NCBI GenBank assembly: GCA_016109435.1
Contig: JAEILR010000028.1
Coordinates: 1-64,000, forward strand
Reading direction: 5' to 3'
Source: Methanomassiliicoccus sp.
Lineage (GTDB): Archaea; Thermoplasmatota; Thermoplasmata; Methanomassiliicoccales; Methanomassiliicoccaceae
Length of the DNA stretch: 64,000 nucleotides
In this document: in pieces, positions 44,982-52,767 of the stretch
Position numbering within the stretch: position 1 is the stretch's first letter
Layout: the number at the start of each line of letters is the position of its first letter
Position numbers and translations under genes: made by a program
The notes under the pieces: model-generated
Databases searched by the model: none
Told to the model about the DNA's origin: nothing
What the model saw: only the letters and a program-made list of their open reading frames with translations

Positions 44982-46511
44982 TCAGAGCTTTTTGGCCATG
45001 TACACTCCGTCCCGGGCATAGCCCAGGGAGGCGTAGTACCGGCGGACGCCCACCCCGCTGGTGACCCTGATGGACTCGCAGCCCCTCTGCCGCGCGATCT
45101 CCTCGGCCCGGGCCACCAGCTCCTTGCCGTAACCCCGGTGCTGCCACTCCCCCTGTCCGCTGATGGGGACCATGCGGCCGAACACCTTCAGTTCCCTCAG
45201 CGAGGCCCCCGGCCCGTCGCCGGTCCTCAGCCGCGCGTAGCCCACCAGAGCGTCCAGGTGCGGGAGGTCGTAGGAGATGAAGGTCTCTGTCCCGCCCGAG
45301 GCGTCGTACTCGACCTCGTTCATCTCCGCGTCCTCCGGCCGGTGGCCCCTCGCCCCCATCAGGCCCACCTCCCGGCAGCGGATGCACCGGCACCGATGGC
45401 CCTGGGCGCGCATCCGCTCCTTTATCAGCTCCCGCAGGTGGCCCTTGTCCACCCCGGCCTCGATCAGGGGCACGGGAATGTCCCTCTGGATCCTCTGTAT
45501 GCGAGCCCATGGGGGCACCAGCCGCTTCATCTCCGCCATCACCGTGACCGCTTCCTCGGTGGTGTACGGAGCGTACTCCCCCTCCTTCCACATGTCGTAG
45601 AGCTTCGTCCCCTTCACCACCAGGGTGGGGTACAGCTTGAGCATGTCCGGCCGGAAGTCGGGGTCGGCGAACACCCTGCGGAAGCTGTCCAGGTCCTTCT
45701 CCGGGGATGAGCCGGGCAGCCCGGGCATGAGGTGGTAGCACACCTTCAGGCCGCTGCGCTTCGCCACCGCGGTCCCGTCGATGACCGCCTGCAGGCCGTG
45801 GCCGCGGTTGACCGCACGCAGGATGTCCTCGTCCAGGACCTGCACCCCCATCTCCACCCTGGTCATGCCCAACTGCATGGAGATGCCGGCCTGCTGGCCG
45901 GTCATGGCGTCGGGGCGGGTTTCGATGGTCATCCCCACGCAGCGGTGGGGGGCGCTCTCGTTCCTGACCTGGGCGTCCTCGAGGTCCGTCGACGGGGCCA
46001 GGTTCATGGCGTCGAAGCACCGGCGGACGAACTGGACCTGGTACTCCGCCGGGCGGGAGGTGAACGTTCCTCCCATGACGATGAGGTCGATCTTGTCGGT
46101 CCGGTGGCCGATGGCCTCCAGCTGCTCGATGCGCCCTCGCACCTGCTCGTACGGGTCGAAGCCGTACGAGGCTCCCCGGCGGGCCGCCGGCTCCTTGCCA
46201 GTATATGACTGCGGAGAACCGGACTCCACCCCTCCGGGGCAGAAGATGCACTTCCCATGGGGGCAGGGCGCGGGTGAGGTCATGACCGCCACCACCGCCA
46301 CTCCCGACAGGGTGCGCACCGGCTTGCGGCGGAGGACCTCCTCCACCTTCGGCAGGTCCTCAGGACCTACCAGGGCGAGGGTTTCCGAGTTCGGCGGCAC
46401 CTTCCCCAGGCCGTACCTCCGGCACAGGTCGATCTTGGCCCGCTGAAGGGCATCCTTGTCCCCGACCTCGCCGGACACCATCATCCGGATGAGGTCCTCA
46501 TGATAGCCCAA
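44982..46511 (-). CDS. elp3: tRNA U34 carboxymethyltransferase Elp3
   Basis: Radical SAM enzyme with acetyl-CoA domain that makes cm5U at the wobble position of tRNA. The 509-residue protein has the radical-SAM cluster motif CPHGKCIFC (Cys83, Cys88, Cys91). MGGTFTSRP and GMTIETRPD are further Elp3 blocks, and CRCIRCREVG lies before a C-terminal GNAT domain (about 400-509) with GQGEWQHRGYGKELV for acetyl-CoA. Its length is slightly below that of other archaeal Elp3. It overlaps no neighbour; the 94-residue protein gene lies 15 bases upstream. Confidence 0.96.
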   Translation of the reverse strand: MGYHEDLIRMMVSGEVGDKDALQRAKIDLCRRYGLGKVPPNSETLALVGPEDLPKVEEVLRRKPVRTLSGVAVVAVMTSPAPCPHGKCIFCPGGVESGSPQSYTGKEPAARRGASYGFDPYEQVRGRIEQLEAIGHRTDKIDLIVMGGTFTSRPAEYQVQFVRRCFDAMNLAPSTDLEDAQVRNESAPHRCVGMTIETRPDAMTGQQAGISMQLGMTRVEMGVQVLDEDILRAVNRGHGLQAVIDGTAVAKRSGLKVCYHLMPGLPGSSPEKDLDSFRRVFADPDFRPDMLKLYPTLVVKGTKLYDMWKEGEYAPYTTEEAVTVMAEMKRLVPPWARIQRIQRDIPVPLIEAGVDKGHLRELIKERMRAQGHRCRCIRCREVGLMGARGHRPEDAEMNEVEYDASGGTETFISYDLPHLDALVGYARLRTGDGPGASLRELKVFGRMVPISGQGEWQHRGYGKELVARAEEIARQRGCESIRVTSGVGVRRYYASLGYARDGVYMAKKL

Positions 46512-46526
46512 TTGCGCACCGTGGTC

Positions 46527-46811
46527 CTACCGGTAGTAGACGCGATTGTCGTCCTTCTGTTCCTGGACCTTCTTGGGCGCCAGTTCGATCACGTCGATGG
46601 CGAGGATGGCGTGATAGGGTATGAACCGTATGCGCCCCTCCTCCTGCCCCCCGTCCCCGTCCAGCTTCAGCACCAGGGCGGTCTCGTTGGCGAACGCGGC
46701 ATATCCCCGGAACTCCCCGGTGGATACCAGCGGCCGGTCCTCGTTGCCGGTGCTCACTATGCTATACTTCGAGCCGATGGTGATCAGCTCCTCGATCTCC
46801 TTCAACGCCAT
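46527..46811 (-). CDS. Small conserved-looking protein of unknown function
   Basis: 94 residues, no membrane helix, mixed beta strands (KYSIVSTGNEDRPLVSTGEF, then ALVLKLDG and IRFIPYHAILAIDVIEL). I do not recognise a family, although the IPYHAIL(A)IDV segment looks like a small Sm-like or PilZ-sized barrel. The ATG at 46811 overlaps the end of the winged-helix regulator gene by ten bases, so the two are coupled. The frame upstream of 46811 re-reads the regulator and is not protein-like. Possibly a partner of the regulator. Confidence 0.7.
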   Translation of the reverse strand: MALKEIEELITIGSKYSIVSTGNEDRPLVSTGEFRGYAAFANETALVLKLDGDGGQEEGRIRFIPYHAILAIDVIELAPKKVQEQKDDNRVYYR

Positions 46812-47263
46812 TTGGTCTCCTCCTCGATCAGTTTGTGGAAGTGGTCCACCGTCTGCCGGTAGTTCTGCATGGCCATCTCCACGTTGGCCTCGGTGAAGCT
46901 CCATGCCTTCCGCAGGTCACCGTAGCGGATGCGGTATCCCTTCTTCATCGCCCCGTCCCGCTCCGTCTCCACCTCTTCCAGGATATCGATGGCCTTGAGC
47001 TTGTTGAGGTGCCGGTAGATGGTCGGCTTCGTCGTCCCAAGGTGGACGGCAAGCTCGTCCACCGGCCACGCCCTCTTCATGTTCCGGACGAAGCATTCCA
47101 TGAACAGCCGGTAGGGCACGCTGTCCTGGGTATCTATGACATTGGTCTTCGGATTGTACCCCTTGGGCAGGTACCCGATATGGGTGAGGAACTGGAGGGC
47201 GATGTCGTCCACGTCCTGAATGGGCGTGAGCGGGGTGTTGCTCTCGACGTTTAGCTCGAACAT
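46802..47263 (-). CDS. Winged-helix transcriptional regulator
   Basis: The 153-residue protein has an N-terminal region of about 60 residues, then a winged helix with recognition helix in ELAVHLGTTKPTIYRHLNKLK, a wing (EEVETERDGAMKKGYRIRYG) and a helical C-terminus. It resembles ArsR/TrmB-like archaeal regulators. The start follows GGAGGA by five bases. A 15-base perfect palindrome overlaps its own TATA region, pointing to autorepression. It is divergent from the ABC importer operon starting at 47490 and may control that as well. Confidence 0.82.
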   Translation of the reverse strand: MFELNVESNTPLTPIQDVDDIALQFLTHIGYLPKGYNPKTNVIDTQDSVPYRLFMECFVRNMKRAWPVDELAVHLGTTKPTIYRHLNKLKAIDILEEVETERDGAMKKGYRIRYGDLRKAWSFTEANVEMAMQNYRQTVDHFHKLIEEETKWR

Positions 47264-47286
47264 CGGTATCCTCCGGGCATCTGATG

Positions 47287-47301
47287 GAAAGCTATTAGCT
47301 T
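47287..47301. promoter_or_regulatory. Perfect 15-base palindrome, probable operator
   Basis: AAAGCTATTAGCTTT reads the same on both strands about a central base. It lies 24 bases before the regulator start at 47263 and touches the AT-rich TATA-like AACAATAAAAG (minus, 47298-47308). A bound repressor would block TBP there. Confidence 0.55.
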
Positions 47302-47412
47302 TTATTGTTTAGTTATTCTAGCTAAAAATGGTGACGGCCGACGTCGTCCGTCGCATAACCGCAATGCATTGTCCGATTGACGCACAGTTGTAGAATCGGG
47401 CCGGTTATCTTG

Positions 47413-47446
47413 TACAATAAGGTTACAATTTACCTAAGAATACAAT
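47413..47446. repeat. Three TACAAT direct repeats upstream of the importer promoter
   Basis: TACAAT occurs at 47413-47418, 47424-47429 and 47441-47446. The first two are 11 bases apart, one turn of the helix. The TATA-like TTTATATTG follows at 47452-47460, so these could be activator or repressor sites for the gene at 47490. Confidence 0.4.
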
Positions 47447-47449
47447 ACA

Positions 47450-47460
47450 CATTTATATTG
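47450..47460 (+). promoter_or_regulatory. TATA box of the NrtA/TauA-type importer operon
   Basis: CATTTATATTG lies 30 bases before the ATG at 47490. The predicted transcript would begin close to AGGTG, the probable ribosome binding site. Confidence 0.55.
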
Positions 47461-47489
47461 TCAAGTCGGTCAACGGCGCAGGTGTTCTC

Positions 47490-48581
47490 ATGAAGAGAAA
47501 TTACGTTATAGCCGCTGTCGTGGCGGTGGTCGCGGTCGTCCTCGTCGCCGTCCTAGCATGGTCGATGATGCAGCCCGACGATAACAAGGGAACGGTCAAG
47601 TTCACGACGCTGGCCCCGAGATTGCAGGCGGATGCGATCGCCCAGGGCAGCGTCGCCGGTGGTGTAGGCTGGGAGCCGTATGGTTCCCAGGCCGTCCTTG
47701 ACGGTAAGGCCAAGGTACTCTACTGGTCGGACGAGATCTGGCCGAACCATCCGTGTTGTGTGATCGTAACCAGCAACGAGTTCGCCCAGAACAATCCTGA
47801 GGCGGTCAAGGCCTTCCTCAAGGCGGACATGGAAGCGAACAAGTGGATCGCCGAAGCGGTGGCGAATCCCGGCAGCGAGAACTACACGCTTCTCCTGCAG
47901 ATGGGCGCCAGTTTCAGCGCGGTCAGCACTGATGTCGTCGCCTCTTCCCTGGACCACATCAAATTCGTGGACCAGCTGAGCCCCTCGTTCATCGAGGGCC
48001 TGAAGAACTTCACCAACGAGTTCATCGCCCTGGACCAGACCAGCATGGCCAAGCTGAACGCTGCGGGATACTCGTCGGTGGATGACTTCGTGAACAGGTA
48101 CGCCAACACCTCGTTCCTGGAGCAGGCGGCCTCGGTGCAGCCTTCCTCCGGACCGCTGACCGATGTCCGGGTCGGATACCTGGCCGGTGACCTTCACCAG
48201 TTCGCCCGCCTCGTCGCCTCCAACGCCACGGCCGGCGGGGGCACCTCGCTGTACCAGCAGTACGGCATCAACGCCATAGCCTCCAGCGCGGGCGGCTATT
48301 CCGCTGGCCCGGCCCAGATGGATGCCTTCGCCGCCGGCGCGGTGGACATCGGCTACCTCGGATCGCCCCCGGCCATCCTGAAGCACATCAACAACCAGAT
48401 ACCGGTGACCATCATCGCCGGTGCGAACGAGGAGGGTTCAGCCCTGGTCGTGGCGAACTCCATCAACTCGTTCCAGGACCTCGACGGCATGATCGTCGCG
48501 GACCCCGGTCTGGGTTCCATCCAGCACCTCCTGCTGCAGGCGATGGCGGAGAAGAACGGCTTCAAGACCGCGGCCGCCTGA
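47490..48581 (+). CDS. ABC transporter substrate-binding protein (NrtA/TauA type), apparently circularly permuted
   Basis: 363 residues: a signal/anchor helix (5-26), then the halves of an NrtA/SsuA-like binding protein in swapped order. Residues 35-218 match what is normally the C-terminal half (VKFTTLAPRLQADAIAQGS, GGVGWEPYGSQAVLDGKAKV, CCVIVTSNEFAQNNPEAVKA). Residues 223-363 match the normal N-terminal half (DVRVGYLAGDLHQFARLV, GAVDIGYLGSPPAILKHI, VADPGLGSIQHLLLQAMAEK) and stop where the C-terminal half would normally continue. Joined end to start the two give one complete protein. Permease and ATPase genes follow, so it is probably expressed. Substrate (sulfonate, nitrate or similar) is undecided. 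Confidence 0.85.
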   Translation: MKRNYVIAAVVAVVAVVLVAVLAWSMMQPDDNKGTVKFTTLAPRLQADAIAQGSVAGGVGWEPYGSQAVLDGKAKVLYWSDEIWPNHPCCVIVTSNEFAQNNPEAVKAFLKADMEANKWIAEAVANPGSENYTLLLQMGASFSAVSTDVVASSLDHIKFVDQLSPSFIEGLKNFTNEFIALDQTSMAKLNAAGYSSVDDFVNRYANTSFLEQAASVQPSSGPLTDVRVGYLAGDLHQFARLVASNATAGGGTSLYQQYGINAIASSAGGYSAGPAQMDAFAAGAVDIGYLGSPPAILKHINNQIPVTIIAGANEEGSALVVANSINSFQDLDGMIVADPGLGSIQHLLLQAMAEKNGFKTAAA

Positions 48582-48592
48582 TGGCGACCTAA

Positions 48593-48603
48593 ACCTTTTT
48601 TTA
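48593..48603 (+). terminator. Oligo-T run after the binding-protein gene
   Basis: Seven consecutive T lie 15 bases after the stop codon. Partial termination here would leave the binding protein in excess over the permease and ATPase, a common arrangement for ABC importers. Confidence 0.4.
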
Positions 48604-48632
48604 TTCTTTATCTTGTTAATGGGTCGACCGCA

Positions 48633-49454
48633 ATGACATCCAACCAGACGCCAGGCCGCTCCGAACGGTCACTTTTCGGCTTGAAACGAGGTCAGGGCTC
48701 CGACTATCTCCTGTACATCATATCGCTGGTCGGGTTCATCGCGGTATGGTGGCTGGGCGCCATCATCCTGAACAAGGCCTACCTGCCCGCCCCACCCGAG
48801 GTCCTGGAGGCGTTTATAAAGGCTTTCGATCAGGACCCCGCGACCAACCTGCCGATGATGCAGCAGGTGTTCGCCAGCCTGCGGAGGTTCGCGGTGGGAT
48901 TCGCTCTCGCCCTCCTCATAGCGGTGCCGATGGGGCTGGCCATGGGGTTCTCGAGGATATTCGAGGGGTTGGGCAGGCCCATCGTGGAGGTCCTGAGGCC
49001 GATCCCCCCCATCGCCTGGGTCCCCCTGTTCTTCATCGCCTTCGGCCTGTTCTTCGGACCGGTGATGACCATCTTCCTGGGGGCGTTCTTCCCCATACTG
49101 TCCAACGTCATGTTCGGGGTCAAGAGCGTTGAGCCGGCCCTCATTGACGCGGCCAAGACCCTGGGGGCCAGCAAGTGGAAGATCTTCACCAAGGTGGTCT
49201 TCCCCTCCACCATCCCGTATATGATGGCCGGCGTCACCATCGGCCTGGGCATCGGGTGGATGTGCATAGTGGCCGCGGAGATGATCGGGGCCCAGGGAGG
49301 AGGGGTGGGCGCCATCATCCTGCGCAACGGGGACATCGGCCTTTACGAGTACATGTTCGCCGGCATGCTCATGATCGCCATATTGGGACTGCTGACCACC
49401 TGGCTCAGCAAGTTCATAGAAGGGAGGGTTTCCAAGTGGATGGGAATGAGGTAA
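48633..49454 (+). CDS. ABC transporter permease (SsuC/TauC type)
   Basis: The 273-residue protein has about six hydrophobic helices. The first is at about 25-45, where [20 protein letters not shown] precedes [10 protein letters not shown], as in SsuC/Tau[21 protein letters not shown] and the coupling loop [22 protein letters not shown] are family marks. It is 51 bases after the binding-protein gene and overlaps the ATPase gene by 19 bases. Forms the membrane channel of the importer. Confidence 0.95.
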   Translation: MTSNQTPGRSERSLFGLKRGQGSDYLLYIISLVGFIAVWWLGAIILNKAYLPAPPEVLEAFIKAFDQDPATNLPMMQQVFASLRRFAVGFALALLIAVPMGLAMGFSRIFEGLGRPIVEVLRPIPPIAWVPLFFIAFGLFFGPVMTIFLGAFFPILSNVMFGVKSVEPALIDAAKTLGASKWKIFTKVVFPSTIPYMMAGVTIGLGIGWMCIVAAEMIGAQGGGVGAIILRNGDIGLYEYMFAGMLMIAILGLLTTWLSKFIEGRVSKWMGMR

Positions 49455-50209
49455 GCCTGTCGATAGAGCACGTGACCAAGACCTTCCCCCGTACCGGCGG
49501 GGACGAGCTGGTCGCCCTGGAGAACATAGACATACAGGTCAAGGACGGGGAGTTCGTGTGCATACTGGGGCCCTCGGGCTGCGGGAAGACCACCCTGCTG
49601 AGGATCATCGCCGGCCTGGAGTCCAAGACCTCGGGGACCATGTCCCTGAGGGGGAAGGACATCTCCGAACCAGGTTCCGACCGGGGCATGGTGTTCCAGG
49701 AGTTCGCCCTGTTCCCGTGGAGGACCGTCCGCAGGAACGTCGAGTTCGGCCTGGAGGTCAAGGGCGTGCCCCCGGAGGAGAGGAAGAAGGTCTCCCAGAA
49801 GTACATCGACCTGGTCGGCCTCAAGGGGTTCGAGGACTCCCATCCCAATCAGCTCTCGGGAGGGATGAAGCAGAGGGTGGGGATCGCCAGGGCCTTGGCC
49901 AACGAGCCCGCGATCCTGCTCATGGACGAGCCATTCGGGGCCCTCGACGCCCAGACCAGGAACCAGATGCAGAAGGAGCTGCTGCGGATCTGGCAGGAAA
50001 CGAAGAAGACCATCATCTTCATCACCCACTCCGTGGACGAGGCGGTGTTCCTGGCGGACCGCGTCATCGTGCTCACCACCAGGCCGGGCAAGGTCAAGAC
50101 CATCCACCAGATCGAGCTGCCCCGCCCCCGGGACAGGGCCAGCCAGGACTTCATCAACCTCAGGAAGACCATCCTGGACGAGCTGGAGCAGCAGAGACAG
50201 GGCGTGTGA
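49436..50209 (+). CDS. ABC transporter ATP-binding protein (SsuB/TauB type)
   Basis: The 257-residue protein has Walker [11 protein letters not shown]-loop [14 protein letters not shown], signature [14 protein letters not shown], Walker [15 protein letters not shown] and the switch His in ITHSVDEAV, all in the NrtCD/SsuB/TauB style. The start is GTG at 49436, preceded by GGGAGG at seven bases; the open frame extends upstream only by re-reading the permease gene. The 3' end is followed by a GC hairpin. Confidence 0.95.
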   Translation: MDGNEVSLSIEHVTKTFPRTGGDELVALENIDIQVKDGEFVCILGPSGCGKTTLLRIIAGLESKTSGTMSLRGKDISEPGSDRGMVFQEFALFPWRTVRRNVEFGLEVKGVPPEERKKVSQKYIDLVGLKGFEDSHPNQLSGGMKQRVGIARALANEPAILLMDEPFGALDAQTRNQMQKELLRIWQETKKTIIFITHSVDEAVFLADRVIVLTTRPGKVKTIHQIELPRPRDRASQDFINLRKTILDELEQQRQGV

Positions 50210-50212
50210 ACC

Positions 50213-50234
50213 GCCCCGCCCATTCGAGCGGGGC
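50213..50234. terminator. GC-rich hairpin between convergent genes
   Basis: GCCCCGC pairs with GCGGGGC across an eight-base loop, just after the ATPase gene and before the end of the HTH gene on the other strand. A terminator role is inferred from position only. Confidence 0.4.
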
Positions 50235-50250
50235 TTCTCGCTGGTAGGTG

Positions 50251-50772
50251 CTAAAGGGTCTTCTGTGCCGCCACCTCGATCGCCTTCAGGATGCTGTCCC
50301 TGGGGATGACGATGGAGACCGGGATGGTGAGTATCTTCTGGATGGTCGGCGCCACGATGGGCGCGCACACGATGGCCAGAGCGCCGTCCTTCTCCGCCAT
50401 GGCCGCGGCGATGATGGCATCCTCCATGCTATTGGCCGGGTACTCCTTCACCCGGACGTCGCGGTCGTTGAGCTTGACCGTGCGCTCCTCGATGCGGTTG
50501 AGCACCGGGCGGGCGGCAATGACCGCGATGAAGTTGCCATGGGGCTTGGTTTCCATCCTCCGGACGGCGCGGATGATGTCCCTCACCGTTCGCAGGTTAG
50601 GCTCCCTCTGGTCCTGCATGATCTTGTAGATCGTCGAGGGGGAGAGCCCGGTCTGGGAGCAGAACTCATGGATGCTCATCTTGAGGTCCTCGTCCAGGAC
50701 CTTGCGCAGGGCATCGCGGAATCCGCCCTCCTCGCGCAGGATCCCCGCCACCAGCTCATTCTCTAGGGACAT
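50251..50772 (-). CDS. HTH (Xre-like) transcriptional regulator with small-molecule-type C-terminal domain
   Basis: The 173-residue protein has a helix-turn-helix at about residues 32-65 (MSIHEFCSQTGLSPSTIYKI, then EPNLRTVRDII). The C-terminal 100 residues (FIAVIAARPVLNRIEERTV, then SMEDAIIAAAMAEKDGALAI) resemble the N-terminal sensor of PrpR-type regulators. It would sense a metabolite and bind DNA, but the target is unknown. It overlaps nothing; its ATG lies one base after the end of the thioredoxin-reductase gene on the same strand, which suggests co-transcription. Confidence 0.75.
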   Translation of the reverse strand: MSLENELVAGILREEGGFRDALRKVLDEDLKMSIHEFCSQTGLSPSTIYKIMQDQREPNLRTVRDIIRAVRRMETKPHGNFIAVIAARPVLNRIEERTVKLNDRDVRVKEYPANSMEDAIIAAAMAEKDGALAIVCAPIVAPTIQKILTIPVSIVIPRDSILKAIEVAAQKTL

Positions 50773-50773
50773 G

Positions 50774-51658
50774 TCACTTCTCCGCCCGCAGGACCTTCGC
50801 CGCGTGGTCCCCGGCTACGCATCCCTGGCCCACGGCCCGGGCGAGCTGCCAGGGCGCCCCTGTGACATCCCCGCACGCGTACACGTGCTCCATCTCCGTC
50901 CGGCAGTTCTCGTCCACTTGTATCTTGCCGCTGGGATCGGGCATGATCCCCAGCTCCAGCGCAAGCTCGATGGACCCTTTCGCCCCCAGGGCAATGAACA
51001 CCCCGTTGACGTCCAGCTTCCGGCCGTCCTCCAGCTCCAGCCCGGTGACGCTCTGCTCCCCGAACACCCTGACCGGCTTGGACCCGATCATCTCCACCTT
51101 CGCCTTCTTGACCTTCTCTAGCTCCTGGGGGGAAGCGTTCAGCTCCCGGTGGACCCAGTATACCTTGGACGCGTACTCTGTGAGCAGGACAGCGGATTCG
51201 GCGGCCTCGCTCTCCTCCCCGATGACCACCGCCGGGCGGCCTTTGAAGAATCCGGCGTCGCAGGAGGCGCAGTAGCTCACTCCCCGGCCCAGGAACTCCT
51301 TTTCCCCCGGAACGCCCAGCTTGGCTCGGGAGATCCCAACTGCCAGGATGACCGAGCGGGAGCGGATCACACGCTCATGGTCGGTGACCGTGACGAAGGT
51401 CTCGCCCTCCTTGGTCACTTTGACCACCTCCTCCTCGAACAGCTCAGCGCCGAACCGCACCGCCTGCTCCCGGCCGATCCTCAGGAGGTCGGACCCCTCC
51501 GCCGATATGATCCCCAGGTAGTTCTCTACCTCGGCCTTGTTGAGGGAGGAGCTTCCGCTCTTCCCCACTGCCACGACCTTGACCTTCTTCCTGGCCGCGT
51601 GGATCGCGGCCTGCAGTCCGGCCGGACCGAGCCCAATGATGGTGATATCCGCATCCAT
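50774..51658 (-). CDS. Thioredoxin reductase-like flavoprotein without a normal NADPH site
   Basis: 294 residues with the FAD motif GLGPAG (9-14) and redox pair CASC (Cys130, Cys133), as in low-molecular-weight thioredoxin reductases. The second nucleotide motif is VIGEESEAAESA instead of GGGDSA, and the HRxxxR motif that holds the NADPH phosphate reads HRELNA (170-175). This resembles the Thermoplasma enzyme that does not use NAD(P)H and the F420-dependent DFTR of methanogens. The ATG at 51658 is decided by a TATA-like GGTATAAAG at 51692-51700. It lies 81 bases after trx on the same strand. Confidence 0.9.
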   Translation of the reverse strand: MDADITIIGLGPAGLQAAIHAARKKVKVVAVGKSGSSSLNKAEVENYLGIISAEGSDLLRIGREQAVRFGAELFEEEVVKVTKEGETFVTVTDHERVIRSRSVILAVGISRAKLGVPGEKEFLGRGVSYCASCDAGFFKGRPAVVIGEESEAAESAVLLTEYASKVYWVHRELNASPQELEKVKKAKVEMIGSKPVRVFGEQSVTGLELEDGRKLDVNGVFIALGAKGSIELALELGIMPDPSGKIQVDENCRTEMEHVYACGDVTGAPWQLARAVGQGCVAGDHAAKVLRAEK

Positions 51659-51689
51659 GGAAATGCCCGGTGCCTCTAGTGCGAAAAGG

Positions 51690-51701
51690 GTCTTTATACC
51701 T
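51690..51701 (-). promoter_or_regulatory. TATA box of the thioredoxin-reductase-like gene
   Basis: AGGTATAAAGAC on the minus strand gives a start near 51670, excluding the TTG at 51712 as initiation codon and supporting the ATG at 51658. Confidence 0.6.
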
Positions 51702-51739
51702 TTATGGTTCAATCGACCAAAAGGTGGAGGAAAGGGGTT

Positions 51740-52123
51740 TCAGAGGTGGGCCTTCAGACGGCGGGCCAGGTCCTCCTTGGGCTTGGCTCCCACAATGCGG
51801 TCGACCAGCTCCCCTTCCTTGAACACCAGCAAGGTGGGGATGGCCTCGATCTGGAAGCGCATGGAGATCTTGGGGTTCATGTCGGTGTTCAGTTTGCCGA
51901 ACGCGACCTTGCCCTGCATCTCCTTGGCCAGGGCATCGATCACCGGGCCGACCATGCGGCAGGGGCCGCACCACGGGGCCCAGCAGTCCACCACTACTAC
52001 CGAGTACTTCTTGATGAGATCGTTGAAGCCGCTGTCATTGACCTCCACCGGCTCCGATGGCCACTCAGCGCCTTTCATCAAATCCTGCTTCTTCTTTTCC
52101 CTGATCTGCTCGATATCGTCCAT
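51740..52123 (-). CDS. trx: Thioredoxin
   Basis: Cytosolic disulfide reductant. The 127 residues include a charged N-terminal extension of about 25 residues (IREKKKQDLMKGAEW), then the thioredoxin fold with the active site WAPWCGPCRM (Cys52, Cys55) and the cis-proline in IEAIPTLLVF. A TATA-like CTTTTATCA lies near 52179-52187 (minus). The reductase-like gene follows after 81 bases, so the two form a redox pair though each has its own promoter. Confidence 0.94.
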   Translation of the reverse strand: MDDIEQIREKKKQDLMKGAEWPSEPVEVNDSGFNDLIKKYSVVVVDCWAPWCGPCRMVGPVIDALAKEMQGKVAFGKLNTDMNPKISMRFQIEAIPTLLVFKEGELVDRIVGAKPKEDLARRLKAHL

Positions 52124-52302
52124 ATCATGATCTCCAACGGTTGTGCATTCGGTGTGAAAAACCGTATGCCACTTTCACTGATAAAAGAGTTCTGCTATTA
52201 AGTTCGGTACCCGGAGATAATTTCTTGGGGCGAACGGTCCAGCGCGTGAGCGAGGGCACAACCTATTAAAAGAAGGAATGGGATACCACGGCGGGATGAC
52301 TC

Positions 52303-52566
52303 ATGCTAGAGGAAGCGTCTGAGCTAATGGGACTGCAGGTCTATACGTCGAACGGCATATTCCTGGGAAGCGTCAACAACCTGGTCATAGACCTGGACAA
52401 CAAGCGCGTGGATGGCCTGTTCGTCAGCGAGACGAACCCCCTGCTGGTTGAGGAGTCCAAGGCTGTCAACGTACCGTTCCGGTGGATCCAGTCGGTCGGG
52501 GACATCATCATCCTGAAGTACTTCCCCAAGAGGGTCACCACCAAAAAGCCCGCGGCCAAGCTCTAG
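52303..52566 (+). CDS. PRC-barrel domain protein
   Basis: 87 residues consisting of one PRC-barrel: SELMGLQVYTSNGIFLGSVN at the start and KAVNVPFRWIQSVGDIIILK near the end, followed by a basic tail (KRVTTKKPAAK). Archaeal short PRC-barrel proteins of this kind include the CdpB division factors, which makes a cell-division role possible; the sequence alone does not show it. The TATA-like CTATTAAAAG at 52263-52272 lies about 35 bases upstream. Confidence 0.87.
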   Translation: MLEEASELMGLQVYTSNGIFLGSVNNLVIDLDNKRVDGLFVSETNPLLVEESKAVNVPFRWIQSVGDIIILKYFPKRVTTKKPAAKL

Positions 52567-52591
52567 GCCGCCAACCCGTTCCTTCAGGGCG

Positions 52592-52606
52592 GGGCCGAGC
52601 CCTTTT
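52592..52606 (+). terminator. Hairpin plus oligo-T after the PRC-barrel gene
   Basis: GGGC pairs with GCCC across a three-base loop and is followed by TTTT, 25 bases after the stop codon. The remaining bases to 52767 hold nothing I recognise. Confidence 0.35.
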
Positions 52607-52767
52607 CTCCCGCCCCGGTCCAACCATTTCGCCGACAGGCCGCTGCCTCGCCATTGTGGGTTCTCCGGACAAGACCGCTACCGCATCTGGCACCCATGAT
52701 CGTTTCCCCTTGGCCGCCTCCTAACGACGGCGACCCGTTCAGGTCTGGGTGGTCATGTTGAGGTGGG

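Noticed and set aside
44845-46251. 468-codon minus-strand frame in elp3
   Set aside because: Same strand as elp3 but another frame; Arg/Gly/Pro-rich with no motifs, while the elp3 frame has the radical-SAM and GNAT motifs.
47490-48581. Binding protein as a simply truncated pseudogene
   Set aside because: Both halves are present and the reading frame is intact behind a signal peptide, TATA box and ribosome site, so swapped order explains it better than truncation.
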